Source: Absidia repens (Eukaryota; Mucoromycota; Mucoromycetes; Mucorales; Cunninghamellaceae). From it: a stretch of 64,000 nucleotides of DNA. Positions 13,401-26,254 of the stretch are shown here, in pieces. Location of the stretch: the NCBI GenBank assembly GCA_002105175.1, contig MCGE01000010.1:1302001-1366000 (forward strand). Reading direction: 5' to 3'. The notes beneath the pieces were generated by a model, which was given only the letters and a program-made list of their open reading frames with translations, had not been told where the DNA came from and made no database searches. A program made the position numbers and the translations under genes. Position 1 is the stretch's first letter. Each line of letters starts with the position of its first letter.

Positions 13401-16320
13401 CTATTGAAGTTTCCTTTTCTTGAAAGACTTGGCATCATCGACAGCCTTGCTTGAACCATGGGCAGGCAACATTGTTGGGTCGGCTAAACAATATCATAAA
13501 AAAATAGGAACACATGTAAATATTTCTGTCTAAAACCATCCCTCCCTCCTTATCACTTATATATATATATACCTTCATTTTCAAGGAGACGATCCATTAG
13601 TCCACTAATGGCTGAACCGGTCAAGTATCGAGTAGAAGCGCCATCAGGAAGCATGGGTGTCTTGAGTAAATCCTTCAATTCATATCGTAAAGATCTCACT
13701 TTTGCACGGTCCTTTTCAAATTGATGTTCGGTTTCTTCTCTGCTATTGTTGTTTCCCTTGACCATATCTTCATCAAATTCCATATCCATTTCCTTTGCCA
13801 TGTTTCGCATCCAGTTATCATCATGAGTGACTTTGTTTTCCTGGTGTTCGAGCTTATCTATTTCGGTCGCCAGTTGGACACGCTTTTTCATGGCACGAAG
13901 AATGCCAAGATCAATAGGGAAGTCAGGGTATTTTTCACCTTAAAAAAAGGGGGGAGGGGGTTGAAGTCAGTCTATTTTCTTTTTTTTTCTTCTCTTGAAC
14001 AAATAGGTATATTTTCTTACCTTTTCGTAACGTTTGCACCAGCTTTCTATAGACCTTCATTTCGTCCGGACCACAAAGCAGTAAGGAGATACCATCACGA
14101 TTGGCTCTCGCAGTACGACCGCTTCGATGAACGTAGATTTCACCCGAGCGAGGTAACTGATAATGAATGACATGTTCCACCAACGGGATATCCAAACCAC
14201 GAGCAGCCACATCTGACGCAACAAGGACAGCTTTGCTGTTTTCCTTGAATCTAGATTGTTCAACCACAAAAAAAAAAAAATATCAGTCTTTTTTTTTGGG
14301 GGGAGGAGTCTCTTTGTGTTACTGTTCCTTTTTTTTTTTACTTTACCTATCCAAGTTCTTTAAACGTTGTTTCTGTTGCATTTGCGCATGTAATCCAAGT
14401 ACTTCAACACCCAGAAGTCGGAAGATGGGGACCAATCGACGAATGGCGTCAATGCTGTTCACAAAGATGATGGTGCGGCCGGGGTAGCGAGTGACGAGAT
14501 AGTACACATATAAATCCTTTTCAGTCTTCAGACAATCCACCTTTGCTTCGACGAGACGCGAGGCCACTCTTTTTTCCGAGGTCACATCCACCAAGACAGG
14601 GTTCTTATCGGCAAATTCGATTCTACGCACCAAATCAGCTATAGAAATCAGAGGGGAGGGAAAGGAGAGACACGTATTGAGATGAGTTAGTATATATATC
14701 ATGAATTTCATTCCTATATTCTTTTTTTTTTTTTGTCAAGCATTACCCAGAGTGCCTTTAGATTTCGCTGGAGTCTTTTTTGATTTCACGTTGAATATAA
14801 TGTCCTTGTCCATGGTCGCTGTGAAGATAAATGTTTGATGGACACCGACGTCTAATCACAAAAAAAATTCCAAACAACTCGTTAGTCCAAATGAAGAGTC
14901 TTCTGCCTTGTAGCAAAAAACGAAAAAAAAATACCTCGTTCGATGATCTTCTTTTGGCCTCCGTCGACTTCTTCAGGCCATTCGGACGTATTTCTAGATT
15001 GAAAAAATCGAGTTAGTTCCCTTTTTTTTTTGGGGGGGGAGCTCTTTCTCACCAATATACTTACTGTAGTTTTGTTGATAGTTCCCGCAATAAGTTTGAA
15101 AGTTCTTCAAAATGACCCTTTTCCAGCATACGATCAGCTTCATCTAGCACCAAAAACTTGATATCCTTCAACATGTCCATGTAAGTTTGGTTCTAAAAGA
15201 AAAAGGAAAAACAGAGTCAACCAATGCTAATGAAGACCAATTGATAAAATTGATAACTTACAGTTGATAGCAGTTCCCAAAGACGACCAGGAGTAGCGAC
15301 AATGATATCAGGTACATCTTTCAATTGTCTTTGTTGTTTTTGAATAGACATTCCACCAACAATAGCCACCACCTATGTCAAAAAATAAGGCACATGATGC
15401 GATGAATATTCAACCCAAACCAATCTTCCAACAATTCAAAAACCTCACTTACATTGACGTGACCAAAAACAGCAATGTTTCTAATATGATCCTTCACTTG
15501 AATGGCCAGTTCTCTTGTAGGAGCCAAAATCAAACCAGTCAAGCCCTTTATCTGTTCTTTTCGTTTCAGGATGGCATCAACAATGGGAATACCAAAAGCT
15601 AGAGTTTTACCAGAACCCTAATCAGAGTAACAGATAAATATTGGCAAGTCAGCGAACATAATATTTGCATAGTATTTATCCTTTTTTTTATATATAAATT
15701 ACCGTTTCAGCGACACCAATGATATCACGGCCTTCCAAGGCTTTTGGGAGCGATCTTGTTTGGACTAGAGTAGGTTCACAAAACTTGTAATATTTGAGCG
15801 CATTGACAATAGGTTCACACAAATCAAGCTGACCCCAGGCTGAAATATCAATACCTATGTGACGAGAAAAAAAAAGTAAATGATACAAAGGATGAGCCAC
15901 ACGGACATAAAAGATTGTATATATTTCATTTAACTTACTTTGGTCCACGTCTTCTACATTTGGTCGGACGAACGTATTTGATGACTTTGCTTCAGAGCCT
16001 TTGGCCGTCTCTGCCACCGCCTTTGGTTTGTTCTTTGCTTCTCGTTGAGCCAGTGCCGTTTCAATTTCAGATTCCAGTTTCTTTTGGAGAGACCGAAGTT
16101 TCTTGAGCAGTTGTCGTCTTTTCACCTTTTCCTTTTCGTCCAGCTTGGTAGCATCTGCAGCAGCATCCTCCGTTTCTTGCTTTTGGATTCGAGTCTTGAG
16201 TTTTTCTACAATACGTTGCTTCTTTGTCAATTCCTTTCCATTCAATGATGCTTTGCCCTTTTCCTTCGTTGCTGTGCTGGTCGTCGCAGGTGTAGGCGCC
16301 ACCGTTTCTTGATCCATGTT

Positions 16321-16351
<31 letters not shown>

Positions 16352-17039
16352 GAGGCGGCAGCTAGTTCAATAGTAGCAGTAGCATCGACAGTGGTGGTAT
16401 CATCCGCAGTTTCCATATCGTCCTGGGCCACATTTTCAACTACAGACTCAGTTTCCACCGTAGATCCTTGTCGTTTTTGGGCAAGAAGGGCTTCTTCACT
16501 GAAGGTATCCACATCATAAAAATCGCCCATGTCAATATCTTCAAGAGGTTTCATTGGTTGAGCCTTGCGTCCAGACTTGCGATCCGCCTTCTTCTTTCTC
16601 TAATAAAAACCATATGATAGAACAAAGCATGTTAGTTGATCTATGTATTGCTAATACCGAAAAAAAACCCCAAAGAGAGAGATCACTTTGACGATCGTGT
16701 TACCTTGAATTTGACCAATTTCCCAATCGTGTCGTCCCCTTCATAATCAACTTCCACATCAGATATTTCTTCAAGACACAGAAATCCGGTACTATCATCG
16801 CCCATAAACATATTGCTAGGTGTAGTCACTTCATTCCAGTCCCAATCGTCCACCATACCAAGATCTTCATATTCATTGTCGTCCTGGTTGTTGTCAACAG
16901 CCTCAATAGATCGTTTCTTGTGCTTTGATCCAGAAGCAGCAGCAGCAGCACCCGCTTTTTTAATGTCTTTCACTTGAAAACTATTGCTTTTTCGAGTTTC
17001 AGTCACCTTTTTGGCGTTCGATTTTTTAGCTTTGCCCAT
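13401..17039 (-). CDS. MAK5: DEAD-box RNA helicase, MAK5/DDX24 family (895 aa)
   Basis: Nucleolar helicase for 60S ribosomal subunit assembly. Twelve exons: 17039-16704, 16599-15939, 15854-15703, 15617-15453, 15372-15262, 15192-15065, 14993-14935, 14851-14747, 14638-14347, 14250-14021, 13938-13573 and 13483-13401. The N-terminal [14 protein letters not shown] resembles the DDX24/MAK5 leader. Motif Q is [16 protein letters not shown]; motif I (AETGSGKT) is split by an intron; then [31 protein letters not shown] and [10 protein letters not shown] basic and acidic Ala-rich insert (about 200-290) and a coiled tail ending in KKRKLQ follow the usual pattern. Motif III reads TAT rather than SAT. All joins keep frame. 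Confidence 0.94.
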
Positions 17040-17743
17040 GATCGGTCGTTCAGAGAAGAAGAAAAAAAAAGTGAAGAGGCTGCTTTCAGGAAGTCAAAAA
17101 AAAAAAAAATCTTTTCAGCTTCACATAATTTCAATCGCCGCCTAGCCTTGCCTAGTAATGCGATAAATCAGGTTCACTCCGTTTTTCATATCAAATATCA
17201 ACAAAGCATTTTTAGCGATGATTTATATACGGTATATCCGGAAAGTATACTAGGCTTATTCTCGTATCATATATGGTATATCTACCGTACTGTAATGTCG
17301 ACTTAAGATATACATACAATATCTTAATAGGTACAGTATATCATTGCTTAATTTTATTTTTATTTTTTTGCCCAGACTCCCCTCGTTCAAGATCCCAACC
17401 CAAGCTTACTTTTTTTTTTCTCCAGATAAGCGAGACTGTGTAAGTCAATACTTTTATAAATCGATCTAATAATGAAGTCTACTTACTACTCCCCAGCCGA
17501 AAATAATGAACCCTGCTGTGAAGCCGACAGCCCAATCCTTTGAAACACCCGAAAAAGGAAATATGAATTTCAAGTGGTGATTTGAAGGAAAAGCCAACTG
17601 CGGCAATTGAATTGATGAACTAAATGTGACTTGAGCCAAATTTTTTTTTTTTTCTTCCATTGAAAAACCTGCATTCACCTATTTTACTATTTTTTTTTTT
17701 TCCCTTTTGTTCTTTTCTCTCACCACAAAAAACTACATTTAAG
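17040..17743. promoter_or_regulatory. Divergent promoter region, MAK5 / DRG1
   Basis: About 700 bp between two divergent genes that both serve translation or ribosome biology. It contains several palindromic-looking A/T stretches (tatatacggtatatccgg, atatggtatatctaccgta) and T-rich tracts near the DRG1 start. No reading frame is supported. Confidence 0.5.
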
Positions 17744-19847
17744 ATGAGTGTTGTCGAACGTATCAAGGTAAAGAGGAAAAAAAAAAAAGGCAACTTAGAT
17801 ATATATACGAATTTATTATACAAGCGATATCTGATACTTATGCCCCCCCCTTTTTTTCAATCTACTAGGAAATCGAGGTAAAAAAATAAAAAGGAAACGA
17901 AACTTTTCCGTCCCACCCAACTTATATATCGGTCGAGTTTCTTTTGTATACTGATATGTTTGTCTTGCTTCTTTTTTGTATTGGTAGAATGAAATGGCCA
18001 AGACCCAAAAAAATAAGGCCACGTCTTACCATTTGGGTCAATTGAAAGCAAAACTTGCAAAACTTAAACGTGAAATCATGACTCCTTCTGGTGGTGGTGG
18101 TGGTGGCGGTGGTAAGTGTCTTCTGCCGGAAAAAAAGGGGGGCATACACACTTCCAGTGAGGGGAAGGGGGGATTATTACCTGCAGTTCTTATGGTTGTA
18201 TATCTTCAATTGAAAAACTTACCTTTTTTTTTACATTTATTACTTAGTTGGTTTCGATGTGGCGAAAACTGGTGTCGCTCGTATTGGTTTCGTTGGTAAG
18301 TATTGATGAGCTCATCCATATCACCGTTAGGAGTTGGCTTCTTTTTTTTTAATCAAAAATTCTATTGTTGCTACTAGGTTTCCCCTCTGTTGGTAAATCG
18401 ACTTTGATGTCCAAGCTTACTGGAACTCACTCTGAAGTGGGTGCATATGAATTCACGACTCTTACTACCGTTCCAGGTGTTGTACAATACAAGGGTGCCA
18501 AACTCCAGGTAAGGAACCACCATGATCTGTCACAATAGAAAATACATTAATAGTAAGCAAACTAATTCACTTGATCGTTACAATAGATTCTTGATCTTCC
18601 CGGTATTATTGAAGGTGCTAAGGATGGTAAAGGTCGTGGTCGTCAAGTTATTGCAGGTAAGAATTGAACTTTGTATAGTACACTAAAAAAAAAACAGGCG
18701 GGGGTAATAGGAATATCTAGTATGGGATACTGATGTCATTTTTTGTATATTTATAGTTGCTCGTACTTGCTCACTGATTTTTATTGTATTGGATGTGCTT
18801 AAACCCATGACGGACAAAAAGATCATTGAAAAGGAATTGGAAGGATTTGGTATTCGACTTAACAAGAAACCACCTGCGATCATCTTCAAGAAAAAGGAAA
18901 AGGGTGGGATCAACATGACCAACACTGTGCCATTGACTCAAATTACTCAAGATGAAGTGAAAGCTGTGCTCAGTGAATACCGTATCCATAATGCTGATAT
19001 CTCATTCAAAGAAGATTCTTCTATTGATGATCTCATTGATGTGGTCGAAGTAAGTGAAGTCAATGAATTATTTTATTCCATGATATATTTTTTACTGATT
19101 TTGTTTTATTTTTTATTCTTCGTCTTTTCTTTTTAGGGCAATCGGTAAGTGAACCCTTCCCCTCTCCCCTAAAAAAAAGAAAAAGGAATGATCGATTTTC
19201 AAAATCCAAAGAAGCCTCTTATGCTTATCTCTTTCTATCTATTTTCTTTCCGTAGTATTTATATTCCTTGCATCTATGTGCTCAACAAAATTGATCAAAT
19301 CTCTATTGAAGAATTGGATCTCATTTACAAGATTCCCAATGCTGTGCCTATTTGTGCTCATCATGAATGGAACTTCGACGAATTACTAGAAACCATGTGG
19401 AAGGTAAACTTGCTTTTTCTCGGAAAGTGATGTAATTAAAGAGGCAGAAACTGATCTTTCTTTTATATAGAAATTGGCTTTGGTACGAATTTACACAAAA
19501 CCAAAGGGTCAACTGCCAGATTATGAACAACCTGTGGTCCTTACATCTAGTAAAAACTCTGTGGAAGACTTTTGTGATAGTATTCACAAGGCTATTTTGG
19601 AGCAATTTAAATGGTAAGCGAAAATTTGGTTAGATCAATGGATTGGTGGACTCATTTACTGTGTTTTCCAATAGTGCATATGTATGGGGATCCTCAGTGA
19701 AGCATAATCCTCAAAAGGTGGGCAAGGAACATATACTTCAAGATGAAGACGTAGTGCAAATTGTTAAAAAGTAAGTACATTATATAGTTGCTCATTAACA
19801 TTGGTCAACTAACCATGCTTTTGTTATTATCATCTCATAGGGTGTAG
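17744..19847 (+). CDS. RBG1: Developmentally regulated GTP-binding protein DRG1/RBG1 (366 aa)
   Basis: Translation-associated TRAFAC GTPase. Twelve coding exons: 17744-17767, 17869-17877 (9 nt), 17988-18111, 18248-18295, 18378-18508, 18587-18656, 18757-19049, 19137-19144 (8 nt), 19256-19403, 19471-19613, 19675-19770 and 19841-19847. The protein starts [21 protein letters not shown], as DRG1 does. The GTPase motifs are GFPSVGKST (69-77), DLPG (115-118) and NKID (246-249). A TGS domain ([13 protein letters not shown] onward) is C-terminal. Two microexons supply EIE and GN(R), residues conserved in the family, so the splicing model is strongly supported. Length equals the family norm. Rbg1 works with a Dfrp/Tma46-type partner, which is not in this window. 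Confidence 0.96.
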
Positions 19848-20001
19848 TTTAGTTAGATATTTATTTTGTTTGATACAATGCCATAATAAAAAGTATTTTT
19901 ACACCATCCCTATCCATTGTTTAAAGGTCCGCTGCCTAGCGGTTTTTTTTTTCTCGATTCAGTTTTATTGCAGTTTATTTATTTATTTATTTTTGTACAG
20001 T

Positions 20002-21708
20002 ATGTCTGGGAATACCTATAGAAATACCAGGGGCAAATCAAATAAGGGTGGGCGATATACCTCAAATACCTATTTCAACCACCAACAACAGGCTTGCAAC
20101 ACACATATTGAATCTTCATTTGCTCAATTAAATATGAACAACCAGGATGATCACAACGATATACCTATGCGACCACACTTTGGACTTGGCTATAGTTCAC
20201 ATTCCACGCCTGTATCCGCCACACCTACTCATCCAGCGTTCACAAAACGCTTTGTTCCAGCAAGTAAAAATATTGATGCTACTGATCCAGCGTTACAGCA
20301 ACCAAACAACAACATTGGCTCGTCTTCAAGTCACGATTCTTGTGGAAACTTTATTGGCTCTACCACTACGGACACTGTTTCGAACAACAATGACACCAGA
20401 GCAGCAGAAGCATTCACTGAAATAGATGTCAATGGGAACAGCAGGGAACAGCAAGACACCTCGCCGTTTGTGCAAGACAATACAACACAGAGGAATAGCT
20501 ACGTACAACTCGGTCATAACAATAGCACACCATCGCAGCGAAGTGACACCAACCCTAGTGGAACAGCGACTGATATTGGAAAGGATGGATCAGAATCTTG
20601 GAAACAACAGAAATGGATGACGGAAACAGGAGGACCAGAGGACGATCAGCAACCGTATAGCACTTTGCACGGCATGGACAACGACAACAAAGTTTACGAA
20701 TACGAGTATGATGATGCCAGCGCTGACGGTGACGATTATGATAGGACAGTTCGACAACCACAAGACGACGCGGATGAAGATGTATTTGATTTCGGCTTGT
20801 GTGATTCTGACGACGATGAATACATCCAAGCTTATATGGCATATCAACAGTACCACCAACAGCAGAGCTATCAAAGCACGATGATTTCTCACTTCCATCC
20901 TGACATGCAATACCACCACAATCAACACTACCACCCGCCCATGCCATCACAACAACAACAGAATTTGAAATATCGCTGGTACGAGGATTCTCCATCAGGG
21001 CAACTGCGAAGGGTCGACAGGTACGAGACATCAATATATGCATTGCTGTCTACTTACCCTTTTTTTTGTCTCTCATGATTAGGCGGGTGCAATTATTTAT
21101 CAGTGATCCATCCAGAGAAACATATCAACTACCAGGAATGTCTATGTATTGCCGGCGACAAGTACAAGGGCTTGCGACTTTGTATAAGCTCAAGATGAGT
21201 CATGAAGATGTGGGGAACAACAAAACGTAAGTGTAGAATAAATGTAGAAATAGCATGGACCTTTTTTTTGGGTGATCTCACTCCCCCCCTTTATATATGT
21301 AGTGGGCCGTTACTTAAAAAGGGTCCTAGGACACAACTACCGGTAGATCGACGGGCGATTGAAAAGCATATCAATAAGATCCGAACCGCGGAAAAAGCGA
21401 AAAAACAAATGGAACGACGACCTGGCGGCGCTGCGTCGGAACTGCTCAAGAGGACAAGAAAGGAAGAACGACGAAGGTTGAAAGGTCTACCTGCCATGGA
21501 CGTGGCTTCGAAATCATCCTCCACAAAGAAATCGATCCCTCGAACGGTTGGATCGGAGGCAGCGCCATTGGCATCCAACAATATAGGGCATAGAATGATG
21601 GCAAGCATGGGCTGGAAAGAAGGCGAATCGCTTGGCGTGAACAATGATGGTATTTCCAATCCTATTCAACCTATCATCCGAACGAACAGGCGTGGACTAG
21701 GTGCTTAG
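20002..21708 (+). CDS. SQS1: SQS1-like R3H and G-patch protein (522 aa)
   Basis: Three exons: 20002-21020, 21083-21226 and 21303-21708. The N-terminal 330 residues are low-complexity and rich in N, Q, H and D, with acidic DDDE and poly-Q patches. An R3H-like region (RRVQLFISDPSRETYQLPG) lies near residue 340-390, and a C-terminal G-patch reads GHRMMASMGWKEGESLG, ending NRRGLGA. This layout matches fungal Sqs1/Pfa1, an activator of the DEAH helicase Prp43 in splicing and ribosome assembly. The frame is open upstream of the chosen ATG, but MSGNTYRN directly after a T-rich leader is the most natural start. It begins 154 bp after the DRG1 stop on the same strand. Confidence 0.85.
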
Positions 21709-22727
21709 TTTAGTTTTAAATATAGTATATATTATTTTTGACTCTTTTTGTTGATTTTTGAAAATAAAATAAAATAAAAAATTATACATTTTTAATCACC
21801 CGTCTTTTTCTCTTTTTTTTTTTTACGGGATCATTGTTATGTTTGTGTACCTGTCTTTTACGTCTATCATAATATGCGCGCATTCTAGGAATAGAAGTCC
21901 CTGTCAGGAAGGAAGTGAATAAAAAAAAAAGGAAAGGATAGTGGCGGTGACTGGAAAAACTTTGCCCGGCGCCATTTGTGCTGGTCAAAGAAGGTTGGGA
22001 CAGTATTTGAAAATCCCATATTTAGAAGAACAGATCTAAATAAAGGTCCAAAGAGAAAAATATTTGTAAAAGGTAGGGAAGGTTTTGTTTATCTTCCGAA
22101 TGAAGCAAGTGATGATGAAAGTGTATATATTCATATACACACGACAGTAGAATCGATAGTTGATGATGGTACCTTTCTTTTTTGTTGTCTGTATATTATC
22201 AATGAGAAAAGGGAGAGTGAGTGAGTGATCTGGACGGACATCATGTGCGCAAAGAAAACGGAAAAAAAAAGTCAGCTGCTGGAAAGATCGAATAAAGATG
22301 TTACAGTGTGGTTATTACAGAAATGTTATATAAGTTATATGGAGTCCTTAGGACGTTTCGTTTGTTTCCAGTCAGGCAGATGACTTGTTTTTAATGAATG
22401 TAGCACAATTATACTCCACAAGTAGTGCTGTTGATGTGATAAATCGAGTCAAAATCGAATTTTTTTACAGCGTGAGTGTAGTTGTGAACGTGAGTGTCTC
22501 GGGGGGTGACGTAAAATCAATTGAACAAAGTTTTGCTAAAGCGGCAAGTCAAAGAATTTTTTTTATTTTCTTTCCCAGTGCTCTTTTTATTTTTTTATTT
22601 TCTTCTTTTCTGTTTCTTTTTCTTTTTTGTGTTTGTTTCATCCAGGCTTTTTTTTTTATTCTATTTGAAACCACCATCTATTTTATACATATCCTATCTC
22701 ACATATCACATATAAATACTACTCGTC
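21709..22727. other. Intergenic region upstream of YPD1
   Basis: About 1 kb without a supported gene. Between 21976 and 22180 the + strand has a protein-like open frame (KGPKRKIFVKGREGFVYLP) that lacks an ATG and conservation I recognise. A CRE-like TGACGTAA occurs near 22508, followed by long T/C-rich tracts leading into the YPD1 start, as expected for its promoter and leader. Confidence 0.5.
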
Positions 22728-23421
22728 ATGTCTACGGCTACTGCTAAAGAACTCCCCCAATCGACCCCGAATGAAAAGGTCATTGACGGAAAAAAGGTAA
22801 GAAAGGAAGGAGACGCGATTTTATGTCTAACGTAGACTCATATTTCTTCCACTATGTACTACAGGAAACAAAGGTGCAAGAAGAACTATTGAAAGGTGCG
22901 GAAGATACTGACGACTCAAAGGTCGTGAACATAGAGGATCTTATCGACATGAACACTTTTGACCAACTGCTTGATATGGATGATGAAGATGACCACGAAT
23001 TCTCATACAGCATCGTACTGAATTACTTTGAACAAGCTGAATCTACCTTCAAAGACATGGATAATGCTCTGTAAGTATATATGCAAGTATAGATGGGAGA
23101 GGGGAGGTGGTGATCAGTGATTATATTTTAGCTCAGTTTATTAACTTTATTGTTTCTAGGGATAAAAAGAATCTGCCTGAACTATCTCGACTAGGGCATT
23201 TTCTCAAAGGAAGCTCTGCTGCGATTGGATTAAGTAAGGTCAAGGCGACATGCGAAAAGATTCAAAACATTGGTAATTGCAAGGACGAAACTGGAAGCAG
23301 TGACCTTGGCGAAAAGGATGCATTGGTACAAATCTCACCATTATTACCTCAAGTTAAGGCAGAATACTCTGAAGCGGAAGAATATCTCAAAAACTTTTAC
23401 GAAGTGCAGGATTCTCGATAA
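22728..23421 (+). CDS. YPD1: YPD1-type histidine phosphotransfer (HPt) protein (178 aa)
   Basis: Relays phosphate between a hybrid histidine kinase and response regulators (Ssk1, Skn7) in stress signalling; acts in cytosol and nucleus. Three exons: 22728-22796, 22865-23070 and 23160-23421. The HPt bundle contains LSRLGHFLKGSSAAIGLSKV; the phosphorylated histidine is predicted at residue 105 with the family's HxxKGSS pattern. The preceding acidic helix (FDQLLDMDDEDDHEFS) and the final helix (YLKNFYEVQDSR) also fit Ypd1. Length is close to yeast Ypd1 (167 aa). The start codon lies behind a T/C-rich leader in the context gtcATGtct. Confidence 0.93.
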
Positions 23422-23453
23422 ACGACCCTGTTTTGTTTTATTCGTCCTCTTCT

Positions 23454-23490
<37 letters not shown>

Positions 23491-23921
23491 TATATTTCTA
23501 GCATCAACCTCATCTTCTTCAACTCCTTCCCCATAACAACCAACATCAACAAATATCGCCACAAATATCAAAACAATATCAAACAATATCAACATCATCA
23601 ACAAAATCCACGATATCCACGCAAACTCAGCAATGACAACAACAAATCTTGGATACTAAGGTGCAGGTCTCCCTTATCTCCCAGAGCAACACATCCATGG
23701 ATCCCCTTGGCTCCTTTGGATACTTGACCACTTGGCCTACTTGGTTACTTGGTTACTTGGTTACTTGGTTACTTGGCTATTTGGCTGCTCTTACTCCCCC
23801 CTTTATACACATCCCTTTCTTTTGTCATCCACGTTTTTTTTTAGTTTGTTTCCCACCTTTCTCCCCCCACCAACTATTTCCCCATTTAATTATTTCCTCA
23901 TCTTTTTATCGTTTGTTAGTT

Positions 23922-23958
<37 letters not shown>

Positions 23959-25094
23959 GTCATTCTCTTTTTTGCTCACGCACACTTCCTATTATATATA
24001 TTATATATGTATATATTACAAACTTTTGATGGTTTTTTTTGAATAAATAAAAAAAGATGATGATGAATTGTATATTGTAACAAAATCAATCTAGAATGTC
24101 TGGTCTTTTTTTCTTTTTTTTTTGTTGATGTTGTTAGTATTGCTATTATGTAAATCTGCAGCGGGAAATGACATCATAAGGTTACAAAGAGTACTGTTGT
24201 GAAACCCAAACAACGTGCTACCCTCCATCTCCTCGCTTTTGCTTTATTCTCTCCGAACAAACAAAAGAAATCAATGCATTGACAGGATCTAAAAAAGTGG
24301 GTTTTTTATTGTAACGACTTACTTCTTTTTTGTAAGAGTGGGAAAAATATGCCTTATTCCCTTCAAGATGATCTTTATTTACTTGTTTGAACCCTCTATC
24401 ATTTTCATTTTGTGCATCCCGAATTATCTATATAAAGCAAAGAAGAGAATGAGAAAAGGTCGGAGAATATCGTTTTGACTTTTGTAACGCAGAGTCGGTA
24501 TCTACTACATAAATAGTGGACTGCTCAGTTGACTTTTGAGTGTCAGTTGAATGACCAGTCATGGAACTATTGATGGCAAAATATAGATCCTCACAATATT
24601 TCGATGTTGTTGTTGTTTTTTGTTTAGTTGTATCAATTATATAAGATATTGATCAACAGTCAAGGGGAAAATAGTAAATGCAACTTTATTTTTTTAATCT
24701 TGGTTACATACTGTGTTTTTTTTTTTTGTTTTTTTTTTCACAATTAGTGAAATAAAAATACCGGGTGAATCATCGTATCGCAATTTTTTTTATGAGGAAT
24801 GGAGTCATCCATAATCGTCGTTTGATGTAAAGATGGGCCATTTTTTATTACTTTATGAGTATCCTGCCCTGAATTGATTCTCGATAACGATCTGAAACAG
24901 GTGTTATAGAAATGGCTGCAAAATCGGCACATAATCAAATATAGAATAAAATAAGCAAGGTTCGAGACACCCCTCACGTCGCACTCCCAAACTGAAATAA
25001 AAGATATACTGATTGTCAGGTGGAAGGCTGTAGTCTTTAGGGAAGGCATTGTTATTGTAAGTCATGAAGTAGGAGAAAGTGCTCTAAAACAGTG
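23422..25094. other. Gene-poor region: YPD1 3' end, minisatellite, poly(T)
   Basis: Contains an (AT)n stretch near 23455-23490, a CAACAT-rich segment that may be 3' UTR, a minisatellite at 23725-23785 and a 33-T run at 23925-23957. AAATAAA motifs follow near 24041. From 24060 to 25090 I see no supported gene on either strand. Confidence 0.6.
23725..23785. repeat. 8-bp minisatellite, unit ttacttgg
   Basis: About six to seven copies of the 8-mer, with degenerate copies (acttggcc, ctatttgg) at both edges. Short frames here give only a repetitive Leu/Tyr/Trp/Val sequence and are not genes. Confidence 0.9.
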
Positions 25095-25830
25095 ACTACA
25101 GTGATGGCATGACCATGGTGCATTTATATAAATCGTGGAGACATTCGATATTAAGTGGTCTAGGACTGTAAACCAGTTACCAGGACTATGAGGGTAGTCA
25201 TAGCAGATGAACTAACTTTAGTTGTTTGATAGGACACTCACAAGACAGCTTCAGTAGCGATATTGCTTTCTAGATGGATGGTTAACAAAAAAAAAAAAAA
25301 AAAAAAAAAAAAAAAGCACTTTTTATTGAAACATATTTGTATATAGTAAATTTAAAGACGAGGTTGTTACTGCAATAAGAGATCTATTGGGGGATCTGAA
25401 AAAAGGTCAACACTAATCTAAAGGAATGATGGCAGTAAAGAGTGGGAACTATAACACAAGACATCACAGAGACTAACGGGACATTTTTCATTGAATCAGC
25501 TAAAAAGAGAGAGAGGTATGTTTTATTCAAGTATAGATTTAAACAACGGACGAACTAAGACTAAATTAAGCTAATGGTGGCTGCAAAAAACCAACTCATG
25601 ATGCCCTCAGATCCTAGATCCAAAATGAAAGGGTTTCCCCATGCATCTTGTAGTCCCTGAGCTGAAAACCCTTCTAAACTAGTCCTGACAATAACCTAAG
25701 TCCACCACAATCTCAAAGAAGTTGAATGGTAAACGAAAAAAAGAGAAAGAGAGCGAATATTAAAAATCCGGGAGAAAATAAATAAAATCACGCGGGCGGC
25801 ATTTGAAATATTATCAGCTCCAAAAACTTG
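25095..25830 (+). repeat. Dispersed repeat family, copy A
   Basis: Shares a series of landmarks with copies B and C in the same order: 'taggacactcacaa' (25230), 'gggacatttttcattga' (25480), a 'gtatgttttattcaa' segment (25517), the core with 'gaaagggtttccccatgcat' (25628) and 'cttctaaactagtcctgaca' (25672), then 'cgggcggcatttgaaat' at the right end (25792). A run of 29 A (25287-25315) sits inside this copy only. Left limit is approximate. No coding capacity is visible. Confidence 0.8.
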
Positions 25831-26192
25831 CCCCACTAAAATAGAAAATGACGAGGGGGAGGGGGGAAGAGGCATTTGAGTAAATCCCTATTCCATCAAA
25901 ACCCACACATCCCCTAATACACGGTATATCTTTGAATTGGAAGCGTGAGAAGGAGCCATCCCGCTTTTTTTTAAAAAAAATTGGGAGTTTGAAGTGGAAA
26001 TGTCCTAGACCCAGCTTTTCTCAAAGCAAATGTAATGGAGAAAGCGAGGGGGGGGAAGGGGTTTCAAAACCCCATTAGAAACAGCGAAACCTCCTTTTTC
26101 ATTGTTGCGAAAGCTCATTGTAACTGTCAATCCCCTTTGATAAAATTTTACCCCTTTGTACTTCGTCCATGGTTCTAGATGCCTCGGTGAAC

Positions 26193-26254
<62 letters not shown>

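Noticed and set aside
21976..22224. Open frame with protein-like composition upstream of YPD1
   Set aside because: No ATG at the start, no splice partner found and no family resemblance; kept only as a note in the intergenic entry.
23700..23800. CRISPR-like regular repeats
   Set aside because: The 8-bp units are contiguous with no spacers, so this is a minisatellite.
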